From Bathelium albidoporum (lineage: Eukaryota > Ascomycota > Dothideomycetes > Trypetheliales > Trypetheliaceae): a stretch of DNA of 64,000 nt. Where the stretch lies: assembly GCA_021031095.1 (NCBI GenBank), contig JAGFVP010000026.1, forward strand, positions 62,001 to 126,000, read 5' to 3'. Numbering within the stretch: the stretch's first letter is position 1; each line of letters starts with the position of its first letter. The notes beneath the pieces are model-generated. The model saw only the letters and a program-made list of their open reading frames with translations, was not told where the DNA came from and did not search any database. The translations under genes and the position numbers were made by a program. This document shows positions 21,722 through 31,442 of this stretch, piece after piece.

Positions 21722-22428
21722 TCACACATCCGACGATTTAGGATATCGCAGCATCCATGGAGATCTGTGCACACCGTAACCCCTCCCCTTACCTCCCCAT
21801 TCGCTCAGATCAATGTCTGTGCTATCAACAGTTGTCCACCCCAGCTTTGCATAGAAGCCCTCTGAGATGGCTCTGGTATGTACAATGACAGGTTCATTGT
21901 CCAGGTCATAGTTTGAGTACAGGTGTTCTACCAGCCGTCTCCCAATGCCATGACTTTGCCAATCGGGCCTTATATATAGGGCTCCCAGCACTGAAACATA
22001 GGTCCTTTAGATGCAATACTTGGAACACGAAGAGCAAAGCTCTTACCAACATGTGGTTTCCCGCCCATAAGCTTGAGGTAATTCTTCCTTTGCTCCCGCT
22101 GGTAGTATGTAGGGAAGTCCAACTGGTCTGTGCCGCCGTTTGGAGGGGCAACAATCTCCCCGTCTTCCCACCTCACGAGGCTCCAGCCTACTAATCCTCC
22201 TGTCTGCGTGTCCACTGCCTTAATGATGTGACATCTGTTCGTCGGGCGCGTGAATCGCTTGCCAAGCGATGCCATAAGTGACTCTGTCTGCTTCTGGACC
22301 GCTTCCACCCGTCGATGACCGAACGAGAAGCGGGTGAGGATGTCCATCTCCATGGCGTCACAGGTAACCGATACCATTTCTGGAAGATCGGACACTGTAG
22401 CTTCTCTGATTGAGATGCTTGCCATCAT
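21722..22428 (-). CDS. GNAT-family N-acetyltransferase
   Basis: This is a predicted 216-residue protein in two exons, 22428-22047 and 21990-21722, with a 54-nt intron. The N-terminus SISIREATVSDLPEMV is a typical GNAT start. Across the splice the motif-A strand and acetyl-CoA loop read VVLGALYIRPDWQSHGIGRRLVEHL, with Q139-SHGIG-G144 matching Q/RxxGxG/A. The C-terminal SEGFYAKLGW is the usual motif-B end. It resembles fungal GNATs annotated as insecticidal-toxin-resistance or small-molecule acetylases. Two consecutive Met codons occur at the start. It could modify or detoxify a metabolite, but no substrate can be inferred. Confidence 0.85.
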
Positions 22429-23287
22429 TGTAGCTCTTTTGGGCTTAATGGTGGAATTCTACCGTTGGGAAGGAGAGCTGAAGAACGAGCCGAGCGGGGG
22501 CGAACCAGAGGTACTGGAACTATGACCAGCTTATCTTGACCACGTAGAAGCATTAGATAGCACGTCTATCTGCTTTCGGTCAAACTTGAACATCAACCTA
22601 TGCGGAAGCTCCTTTGCTAGAGGGCTCCAAATGGCAAGCAGCGCCAAGAGCCAAATCCGCCTCCAGGGTCGAGTTGCGCTGGCCGTCCAAGAATGAAAGG
22701 CTGCCACCGGGCTAGTTATCAATTATTTAATCTATTTTTGACAGCTTGAGCCGAAGCCGTAGTATATCAGAAGTCTTGGATTTCGACTTTTGCCACGATA
22801 TCTTGGTTTGTAATAATATTCCCCCATTAAAGTCCTGGATATTTAATTGACAGGTTTCTTTCCTCAAAAAAATCAGTAATGTATCAAATTCATTATTTTG
22901 ACTGAGCGTCTCCTCGATCTAATCAGCCAAGGGATGCCGACATTTCCTTTTTCACCCCATGCTTCCCAGCACCCAAGCTCATATCCCGCCGAGAATGCGG
23001 CGAACATGGAGCTATTACAATTAACATAGAGTTATTACAGTTGAGAACAATAGATTAGAAGTTAAAAGGGCGTTAGCGGGGATTGGTGGAGTGATAGGAA
23101 ATTAGCAGCGGGTGACTGTGGTAATGGCTGAGCTAGTCTCAGACTTCCAAAGAGCTTCTCAGAACTGCGATACGAGGAAAACGATCGGAAGCAATGGATT
23201 TTACATTAGATTACAAAAGGATCCTTGAAGATATCCTCGGAGTGGAGACACAGGAATCAGCAGTCGAGGCACCGTCTTTCCTGACCT
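22429..23287. other. Intergenic with AT-rich core
   Basis: No gene seen. About 22725-23060 is visibly AT-rich, with runs such as AATTATTTAATCTATTTTTG, and contains a repeated GAGCTATTACAATTAACATA / GAGTTATTACAGTT pair near 23010-23045. This looks like a short decayed or RIP-affected island. Confidence 0.5.
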
Positions 23288-24547
23288 TCAAGCTATCCAG
23301 TCATAATCGGGAAGCCCGAATTTATCCGCGCCAAATGAGCTTGCGAAGAACTTGCCAGCCCATTCCAAAATTCGGCTCCAAGCGACGAAAGCGAAAAACA
23401 GATTCCGCAGCCATATTCCCCAAGCCGTCTGCGGTGCAAGCAGCCCAGGCATGCCTGGTGGGATTTTTTGCATGTCATCGACGATTGGCCTCATGCGCTC
23501 CTCATAACCTTCAAGTGCCGCAGTCAGGTCGCCTTTGTGCCTGCTGACTTCGCCCGCCAACAGGTAGGCGCCGGCGAGGGCAAGCGTTGTACCAGCACCG
23601 GTGAATGTACTCGGGCAGTAGCCCGCGTCACCGCACAAGACAAAGCGTCCTCTGTACAGGCTTGGGGCCTTGACCTGGACAATCTCCGAGGCGTAGAAGT
23701 CTTCTGCCTCCATCATGCCGTTCAGGATCTCGTTGCTCTTCCAACCAACCCCCTCAAATTGCCGGGCTATATACTGCTTGAGCGCATCTTCTCCTTCTCT
23801 CATGGCCTCACGGAATGGTAGGGTGGCGTCGCGATCGTTGCGTGGGTAAATGCCGAGTGCTCCAACTCGATTGCCGCCTGATGGGTCTGGTCCAGCAGCA
23901 AGAACACGGCCGCGCGTCGTGCTCCATAATTGCGCCATTCTACTTCCCTTCAGAAGATCTTGGTCGATGGAGAAGTAAGCTGCCCACGTGTTCAGCGGTT
24001 TCAGATAGTCTCGAACGTTGCAGCCAAAACCTATGGCCCGAGTTCTTGAGGTTGCGCCATCGCAGGCAACAACGAGGTCATATTCCGCAGTCGGCAGACC
24101 ATTTGCAAAGTCGATCGTGATGGATCCGTCGTCACGTTGTTGCATTGCGGAGACTTGCTCGCCAAAGACGTATTTGATCTTTTCGTTGTCCTTGGTCAGG
24201 TCGAAAAGAATCTGTGCGAGATCACCACGGAAAATCTCGAACTCGGAGGTCAGCGACTGTTGGTTGGGATCTCCAGTAGCTTTCATGGTGGCATACGGTC
24301 GGCCATTATCTCGGACGAAGTGGATGCCCTCCTGCTGAGTTGTCTTGGCTCGCACAGCGGCCTCCATGCCTGGCATCTTCTGCATTACGGTGACGCCTGC
24401 GGTACGAATGTCGATGCTTTGTCCATTGGTGCGCAATTCGGGGAAGCGCTCGATGATAGTAACATTTGCGCCGGCTCTGGCGAACCAGTAGGCGGCGGTC
24501 GGACCAGCAACAGACGCACCCACGATGAGAACTTTTAAATCAGACAT
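23288..24547 (-). CDS. FAD-dependent monooxygenase (UbiH/TetX-like)
   Basis: This is a 419-residue, single-exon flavoprotein of the class A aromatic hydroxylase fold. The FAD-binding strand is LKVLIVGASVAGPTAAYW, with G10-ASVA-G15 in place of the classic GxGxxG; this GxSxxG form is common in the TetX/PgaE branch. The second motif, VACDGATSRTR, lies at about 161-170 (CDG). The ribityl-binding FVLCGDAGYCPSTFTGAG lies at about 303-319 (GD). The family hydroxylates or oxidatively rearranges phenolic substrates with NAD(P)H and O2. Here it is the strongest tailoring candidate for the aromatic product of the NR-PKS, 4 kb away on the same strand. It lacks the N-terminus expected of TropB-like dearomatases, so a tropolone route is not supported. 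Confidence 0.88.
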   Translation of the reverse strand: MSDLKVLIVGASVAGPTAAYWFARAGANVTIIERFPELRTNGQSIDIRTAGVTVMQKMPGMEAAVRAKTTQQEGIHFVRDNGRPYATMKATGDPNQQSLTSEFEIFRGDLAQILFDLTKDNEKIKYVFGEQVSAMQQRDDGSITIDFANGLPTAEYDLVVACDGATSRTRAIGFGCNVRDYLKPLNTWAAYFSIDQDLLKGSRMAQLWSTTRGRVLAAGPDPSGGNRVGALGIYPRNDRDATLPFREAMREGEDALKQYIARQFEGVGWKSNEILNGMMEAEDFYASEIVQVKAPSLYRGRFVLCGDAGYCPSTFTGAGTTLALAGAYLLAGEVSRHKGDLTAALEGYEERMRPIVDDMQKIPPGMPGLLAPQTAWGIWLRNLFFAFVAWSRILEWAGKFFASSFGADKFGLPDYDWIA

Positions 24548-25002
24548 CGTAGAATATTATAGGTATCTTAGAAAGGAAAGATGATACTTGCGATTCCAAG
24601 TTTTCGATGCGGTCGGCGATTGATGTGCTCTAAATATATGTAAACCCATAGCTCTGCCTGGGGAATATTACAATGCAATTTGGACGACAAGGAGATGGAT
24701 TGGTTAGACGGGTCGATAAAATAGGGGAACATTCTCGGGTCCGAGCGGATTATCCAGCGGTCGGGTCCGCGACAGCCCGTCTCTGAAGCTTTAGCACTCC
24801 GAACATTTCTTAAATGTGATTCCCACTCCGATTTTTGGTCGCTTTCATGGGCGGCTACTTGGATGTTGGGAAGAAGCATTGAGTTCATATTCTTCGTCTT
24901 CTTTAAGGCCAGGTGGCAAATGTTGCGTACAACCATTCTGATTCTGTGCCATTACGTGGGATTTTTGCGTCTCCACTGCACAGTATGACTCAATTCCGTT
25001 AA
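24548..25002. other. Short intergenic region
   Basis: This contains the likely promoter of the monooxygenase and the 3' flank of the DHCR24-like gene. Nothing else recognised. Confidence 0.6.
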
Positions 25003-26511
25003 TCACTTTTCTCTCGATTTCCAATACAGCCAGGAAGGTTGCCTATGGATAAGGTAGTCCCGGCTCTTGATAGCGTACCAAAGCCCGACGAAGCCTGCAA
25101 AGGGCCTTGTGTGCGCCAGCTGTCGAATCCACGATAAGTTTTGTATCTGGGTTTGCGATTTCCGAACTGCATCGGTCTTGACTTTGTCATACACCGTTGG
25201 CAAAGTTCCAGCTTCGTAACGGGTCCTTAGTTCTTGGTACCACTTCCGATCGTATAGCCGCCAGAATTCTTCTTCCGGATAATACACATGCGAATATAGG
25301 ACTTTGCGACCGCCCAGTTCAGAGAGGCGAATTTCCAGGTCCCGATTCTGGCGCAGGAATTCTTCCCGGTCTTGCGAAGCTGCGCCCCAAAGACCAATAT
25401 TGAGCATGGGCTGGGGTGTTCCACCTTGTTTGAGGTCGACAGTCCAAGGATGAAAGGTCGGTGGCTCTATGGCTCGCAAAGGGCAGAGCCACAGTGGCCA
25501 GATTCCCAGTTTCTGAGATGTATACTCAATAAATTCCTCCACAGTATCATAAGGGAGAGAAAGATCCTGAATCATATACCCAAACGACATATCGCCTCCA
25601 TGTAACGCCCGGTACATCATCCGAGTGTGCATGAAATCGTTCAAGCACCATCGTGTAAATCTATTGAAAGGGACGAAGCCAAAATACTTGAATGCTTGCG
25701 TACCGACCCAGAAACCTCCCCGGTCGTATCGAAATAGATACTCAGCTACTGGTATGTAGTCTGTAGATGGCCCTTGAAGGGGTTTGGCTTTGGCGTGAAG
25801 GTAGAACCAAGGGTCCCACGCGCCACTGAACTTTTGAGGCTTCCCAGATTCGGGAATGTCATCCGTCAGTTCACCAATCATCAGAACGCCATGGTTCTTG
25901 GAGAAAATGATGCCATCCACGTAGTCATTTCTAGGGTCTTCTGTCGCTTGACGGAGAGCCTTAACGATGTTATGGATCGAAGAGTATGGATGATAAACCA
26001 ATTTAACGAAACGTTTGGCTGGGAGAAGGTTTAATTCGAGTTTTGTTGTGATGCCCAGACTTCCGAGCGACCCGGCCGCTCCCTTGAACAAGTCGGCGTT
26101 CTCAGAGTTAGAAACCGTGACCACCTTTCCGTTTGCCAGCACCATTTCGACTGCTTTGATGGTCTGGTCGAAGTAACCATATTTGAAGGAGCTGCTCTCG
26201 CCAGCAGAGCCAGCATAGCCACCACCAACAGTGATTCCCGGAAATTCCATAACGACGGGCGGGATCATGCCTTGAGAGAGGGTGGCCTGAACAAGCTTAT
26301 CCATTGGCACATTGGGCTCAACAATCGCCGTGCGAGACGACTTATCAACGACCAAGACATTGGAGAGACCGCTTATGTCAACGACATGGCCGGACTGGAT
26401 AGGGCGGGTGCTATTCGTCGAGCCATGGAAGATGCGAAACGACTGCCCTTTGGCGAAGAAAGCTCGAACTGTGGCCGAAATGCTTGCTACCAGCTCCTCA
26501 TGTGGCGACAT
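25003..26511 (-). CDS. DHCR24-like FAD-linked oxidoreductase
   Basis: This is a 502-residue flavoprotein of the FAD-linked oxidase (PCMH-type) fold, most like Delta(24)-sterol reductase (DHCR24/DIM). The N-terminal RIFHGSTNSTR is followed by VLVVDKSSRTAIVEPNVPMDKLV and the flavin-binding block VGGGYAGSAGESSSFKYGYFDQTI. The last two are hallmarks of the DHCR24 group rather than berberine-bridge enzymes, and I see no bicovalent His/Cys motif. A hydrophobic stretch, FAGFVGLWYAI, lies near the C-terminus. True DHCR24 reduces side-chain C24 double bonds of sterols with NADPH. Fungal homologues are often in accessory loci with unknown substrate, so a terpenoid, sterol or polyketide-chain alkene are all possible. 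Confidence 0.82.
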   Translation of the reverse strand: MSPHEELVASISATVRAFFAKGQSFRIFHGSTNSTRPIQSGHVVDISGLSNVLVVDKSSRTAIVEPNVPMDKLVQATLSQGMIPPVVMEFPGITVGGGYAGSAGESSSFKYGYFDQTIKAVEMVLANGKVVTVSNSENADLFKGAAGSLGSLGITTKLELNLLPAKRFVKLVYHPYSSIHNIVKALRQATEDPRNDYVDGIIFSKNHGVLMIGELTDDIPESGKPQKFSGAWDPWFYLHAKAKPLQGPSTDYIPVAEYLFRYDRGGFWVGTQAFKYFGFVPFNRFTRWCLNDFMHTRMMYRALHGGDMSFGYMIQDLSLPYDTVEEFIEYTSQKLGIWPLWLCPLRAIEPPTFHPWTVDLKQGGTPQPMLNIGLWGAASQDREEFLRQNRDLEIRLSELGGRKVLYSHVYYPEEEFWRLYDRKWYQELRTRYEAGTLPTVYDKVKTDAVRKSQTQIQNLSWIRQLAHTRPFAGFVGLWYAIKSRDYLIHRQPSWLYWKSREK

Positions 26512-27243
26512 CTCGAGAGCAGCAAAGCAACAGGTCGAGGCTGATCACACGCTCTGCATCGACGGCATTGGAGTAGGCCTGTAGGAAGAGTGCCTGCAAA
26601 AACTTTTGCGGCAGAACTTCGGCGCAAGCATTGACATGTGCCAATACCAACGCAGAAAAGTCCTCAATTCTAGAAAAATGATGTCCTTGAATTGTGCTAA
26701 CCCGATCAATCAATGTCTCAGTCGATCACGTCATGGCAATGGCATTTGGGCGAGCAGGTGAAGCGGGAACTCAGCCCGCCCCCCGATTCCGCCCCCACAT
26801 GTGGCTGAGCAGGGGCGCTGGCGCACGATCGATCTCAGCTCCTTTTGGATGGACTGATTACAAAGCCCGATATCGATGTCATGATGCTACTATATATGGA
26901 ACTCGTGTTGAGAACTGCCCAATTGCCGCCAATGGCTCTACACAGCTGCTGTTGCCCCTTTGCTCTGAATCTGAAACAAATGGTATAGAGTTTCATGGCC
27001 CCCAATATCCAGCGCATAGCCTTATTGCCTCGATTTACAATGACCAATTCAGCATCTGCACTCTTCGGCAGAGGCAAAAGTCTTTGGCCTAAAAACCTAC
27101 TCATATACTGCCGAATCTGCGACTTTTCCTTATGTTCTTGACAGTCACAGCAAGCCCAGGGCGCACAGATCAGATCTCACATCCATTCGATGCTCTGACG
27201 CAATCGACCGACCCAGAGACGAAACGTAATCCAGCGATGCTAA
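26512..27243. other. Divergent intergenic promoter region
   Basis: This lies between the minus-strand DHCR24-like gene and the plus-strand membrane-protein gene, so it could act as a shared bidirectional promoter. No gene recognised. Confidence 0.5.
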
Positions 27244-28539
27244 ATGATACCTTCTCAACCCCAAGATGTGATCAAGGGCTGGGTCTCGTCGCCCAACAAT
27301 CGAGGTACGGGCGATATCTTGCTCAGCAGTCTTTCTACGATCTGGTTATGTACATGGACATCCTTGTGTCTCCACATACCACCCTTGCGCTCCCGTAGTG
27401 GATACCGCGCTCTTCTCTACAAAGTTCGATGGCAGCTCTTCGCCATTTTCTTTCCCGAAGTCCTGGTTGCAATGACCGCTGAACAGTGGCTATCAGCGCG
27501 CCAGTCGGTTCGCGCATTTGCCGAACTGGGACATCCCGAATGGACAACACGCCATGGATTCTTTGCTGATATGGGCGGTATACTCGTCGCACCGAAAGAT
27601 TGCAGTCCTTTTCCAGTTGACGGCCAACAGCTTGCTTATTTGGTGAAGCACAAGCTTGTCACTATGCCCAAAATATCCGTGGATGACCTCAAAGCAATGG
27701 ATAAAGCAGACAGGCTCGCACGATTTGTTACGTTGATTCAGATGGGCTGGTACTGTCTAAATTCGATTGCACGTGGGATACAGCAGTTGGGATTCTGTAC
27801 GCTGGAAGTAACAACACTTGCCTTTATTCTTTGCACACTACACACCTTCTTTTTCTGGTACAACAAGCCTTTGGACCCAGCAACGCAGAGGACTATACCA
27901 ATGGAAGCTGATGCCAAGGGAATGTGGCAGCCGCTCAGCGTGCAGACTTCGGCTATGTCGAAACCGTATACTGTAACGCCGCTCGACTTTGTTAAGCCAA
28001 AGCCCGACACGAAGAGCCTCATAACCTCATTTTGGTTCGGCTTCAACCACGTCCTTGGCCACGTCTATGGTGTCACGGAAGGTCCCGCACCGACGTTGCC
28101 CAACAGCAGGATACTTCCGCAGGATGGAGTCACTGCAACCCTGTCGGCATTCAATCTTCTCTTCCAGTTCCTGTACTATGGACTGTATATCGGATTCGCC
28201 TGGATTGCGGCATACCCTTCCAACGTTGAGTGGTATATGTGGGTGGTTGCCAATGCTGCCGACATTGGGCTCATTGGTCTCTATGTTTTGGCGATACCGA
28301 TTGGAACATACTTTGCCCCGTCATTTGGTCGCCGGGTATTGAACATCGAAGCCACCACCGTGCTGGATATAGGGTCGGCTCTGCCTCAGTGGGTAAAGCA
28401 CCTTATGTATGGGCCGTTCGTATTGGGATACATCCTTGCTCGCTCAGCTGTCTTGGTCGAGTCCATTATTAGTCTCCGAGCTCTGCCAGCGGTGGTGTAT
28501 CAGGAAGTTGACTGGTCGGCGTTCTTACCGCATCTTTAA
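27244..28539 (+). CDS. Conserved fungal multi-pass membrane protein, copy A
   Basis: This is a 431-residue protein of a large Pezizomycotina family of unknown function. Family marks are GWVSSPNNRGTGDIL before the first helix (about 25-45), a second helix with IFFPEVLVA (about 64-77), QW near 81-82, the conserved RHGFFADMGG (103-112), and FPVDGQQL. Further helices follow at about 165-206, 300-322, 333-355 and 388-408. The ATG at 27244 sits just before the GW block, where relatives begin their mature part. It is divergent from the DHCR24-like gene. A second member is at 47458-48621, also beside a sterol-enzyme homologue. No catalytic motif is recognisable. Confidence 0.8.
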   Translation: MIPSQPQDVIKGWVSSPNNRGTGDILLSSLSTIWLCTWTSLCLHIPPLRSRSGYRALLYKVRWQLFAIFFPEVLVAMTAEQWLSARQSVRAFAELGHPEWTTRHGFFADMGGILVAPKDCSPFPVDGQQLAYLVKHKLVTMPKISVDDLKAMDKADRLARFVTLIQMGWYCLNSIARGIQQLGFCTLEVTTLAFILCTLHTFFFWYNKPLDPATQRTIPMEADAKGMWQPLSVQTSAMSKPYTVTPLDFVKPKPDTKSLITSFWFGFNHVLGHVYGVTEGPAPTLPNSRILPQDGVTATLSAFNLLFQFLYYGLYIGFAWIAAYPSNVEWYMWVVANAADIGLIGLYVLAIPIGTYFAPSFGRRVLNIEATTVLDIGSALPQWVKHLMYGPFVLGYILARSAVLVESIISLRALPAVVYQEVDWSAFLPHL

Positions 28540-31442
28540 GGGGATCATGATCAACATTTTATGCGCGCCATTTCGAAGAGTTGGAAAGGTTTCGCCATGA
28601 TTTCGCGCAAGGATGAATGTCCAAAATCCCGGGAGCAACCTCTTGGATCAGCTGGACGGTGTGCAGCAAGCATTGTACGACTTTGCATCAGCAATACCAA
28701 CGGTAATACGTGCTACGAATCGCTGCAGTACAATATTGGAACACTACGATCCCAATGGAGACCCCTTCACCATGTTCGATGCCCTAAATCGAACCAGAAA
28801 AAGGCCAGTGAGCCCCTTCAAAGCTCACAACAAAATAGGGAACGGAGAATCGCGAGCTCTGTACCTGCCATTTTGCGCCTATCGAAGATCTCCACTTCAA
28901 GTCGCCAGACTGGATTTCCTTAATCTGGATAGAAACCTCTGGTCTTCGATCTCCGTCTTGTCGATCCCGAAGCATATTCTGTAGACCGGCGCCATATCGT
29001 GCGGTCCACAAGGTCGCGAATCGCCACTCGCCCCACGCTTTTCGAAGAAATTGGGAAGGCCAGAGGTGATGGCCTGTTCGATAGTACAGCCATTATCTAG
29101 AATGGTGAATTGATCCGTGTCGCCTCGTCAGATGAGAAGTAGGGTGTGCTGATATAGAGTTCATCGGTCGTGCAGAGCGTGCGCTTCCCCGAGTTGGGAT
29201 CCTTTCGAAGACTGCATAGATCGTAGTTCAAGACGCATATCTTGTATCAGAAATTGCGATCCTCTCGGAGGCCGGCGAGCGTAGAAAAGGCGGTGGAAGG
29301 CAAAGACGGGGTCGGCTGTGAGCGCTTTGCGATCGATTTGTCGTGTGAGAATCCTTGTTTTCTTCGATTTAGCCATTTGGATTGGCTCCTGAGGACGAAA
29401 GCTTCCCTTTGAGCTTCTGATCGATGGTAGAGGAAGCACCTGATGGCAGTTCGAAGCGATTTTTGAGAGGTGATGCGAGGTATTGAAAGCCGTATTAGTA
29501 GCGTAGGTAAGCGCCTCAGGATATGTAAATGTGTTGCAGGCGCGCACCGTTGAAACGATCTGAGTGGAAGATGGTCGAAACCCAAGAAGTAACGCAAGTT
29601 GATTGAAGGAGAGAAGGCGTCGGCTGCTGGAAGGAGAGAAGGTGTTTTTAATGACAGTAGCATTGGTTGTTCGTGGCCGTAATATTCCCATGGTTGACAT
29701 TGCTTTATTGGGCCAGCATGCCCCATACATATTCTGTTCCTTTCACATGCCCTACTTTCCTAGCTTCCTACACCTCACAACCAATAAAAGATTGTTCATA
29801 CACTTCTACAAATTATACACGGAATAGGAAGTCCGCGCATATATAGCAAGTCCCATTCAGCGCACCTCAATATGTCCCTCGATGGAGGTAAGGCTCTGTT
29901 GAGGCTCTTCTACTCTCACGTATAGTATATTGCGTTAAAGATTATCATCAGGCCCGTACCGTGTGCTCTGAGTCGTCCGAGGATTTGAGGAGGTTGAATG
30001 GCACTGGGGAGGCGATCCGAAATTGAGTTGGTCCTTCTGCGGGCTCGTCGCACGCAGTTGCTATATTAGCGAGCATAACAAAGGCTGCAAGCACTTTGAT
30101 ATATGCTGACCCAATTGCTGAGTAGATTTCGCGACTCTCATCTTGTTAGTTGCTACCCTCTACGCAGCAGCCTGCCCGTATACTGCTCAGACTAACTTAG
30201 CTGTAGCTCAGGTGTGGCGTAAAAGTACACCGCCACGGCTCAGGGGTGCTTACTAATCTAATCATTCGTGGCTAAGTTTACCCTGTTGTATGAAGTCCGA
30301 CAGGTTTCACCGCTGCAAAACATGACCAAGCCTCTCTGCGTCGATGACGCCCAGTCGTGAGAGTAAGGTAGGTAAGCCGAAATGCCCTGCGCAGCTGCGC
30401 TCTTCCGGTACCAGACGAACACTTACAATAACGCTTCAAGGCATTTGCCTTCCTGTTATGCCTCTAGAACGTCGTGAGCCTACACGTGGAGACTGCCGTA
30501 TGTGATTAGCCTGCGGAGCATAGATAGGTTCTTCCCGTCCCTTAGGGACCCAGACCCCTACAATTCAGCCTATGGCTTAGTCTGTACCGCACTTCGATAG
30601 TATGAACCCGTTTAAAGACCTTGCTCTGGGCCTAGATGGCTTAAGGCGGTAAGACTCAGCCTTGCTGAATTGCAACGCCCAAGCCATAGAAAGCGGGTTG
30701 TATGTACCTACCTGGGTAGGTTAAGATAGTAAGTACCGTACCTTTCCCATCTCCACTTAACCGAATAGGGTGGTCTTCACCATGATAAAGTCCCTGGTGC
30801 CACAGCCTCCCAACAAGCCTGAGCGAAGCTAGAACTCTCGAAACTGAAGTCGTCCATAAGCCTTGGTTCAATGGCTGTCTAAGGATCTTGGTAGCGTCGC
30901 GGACGATGCCATACCTTGCTAGCGGCCGCAGAAGGCTCCTGTTGCTCTTTCATTTTTGGAAATCAGAGTGCCCCATTCAGGTTAGCTGCGGATCGAAGCG
31001 TGGCCAGGCCTTGGCAAAACATATCGCATAGTCCGTGCGAGATGCATCATGCAGGTATCTGGAGCATCCGATTTGATAAGCTCGACGCCTTTGATTACCT
31101 TCTCGCCTTCTCTAATACCAAAAACTGCTCGTTTTCCGCAGATGAGACCAATCACCACGGTAGCAACAATGATTATTCCTTTCTTTTGCTGCCCTCGGTG
31201 TAGTTCAGGCCCTGAATTCGCACCACCATTGGAGCCTGGAAGATGATCGAAGCAGCCACCTTTCGTGGTATGCAAGGGTCCGCTGCCTCCACTCAGCAAA
31301 CTCTGACGAGATGTTCTTCTAGACGCGACTCTCGTGTATGTCTAATTCTTTACTTATGACAAAATGGGCTCCTCCCAGGCACGCTTTTTTCGACTCAAGG
31401 ATCGATACTCACGTCTCGTTTTTCTGTCCGGCATACTGCAAC
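28540..31442. other. 2.9-kb intergenic region with unrecognised open frames
   Basis: Open frames at 28613-28984 (plus) and 29161-29730 (minus, 189 codons) have no family I recognise. The minus frame contains FNQLALLLGFRPSS and PVFAFHRLFYARRPPRG and could be an eroded gene. From 29840 to 31330 nothing coherent is seen. Confidence 0.4.

Noticed and set aside
23288..24547. TropB-like dearomatising monooxygenase, implying a tropolone pathway
   Set aside because: The N-terminal flavin motif and spacing fit the TetX-like branch rather than TropB, and no TropC-like iron dioxygenase is present.
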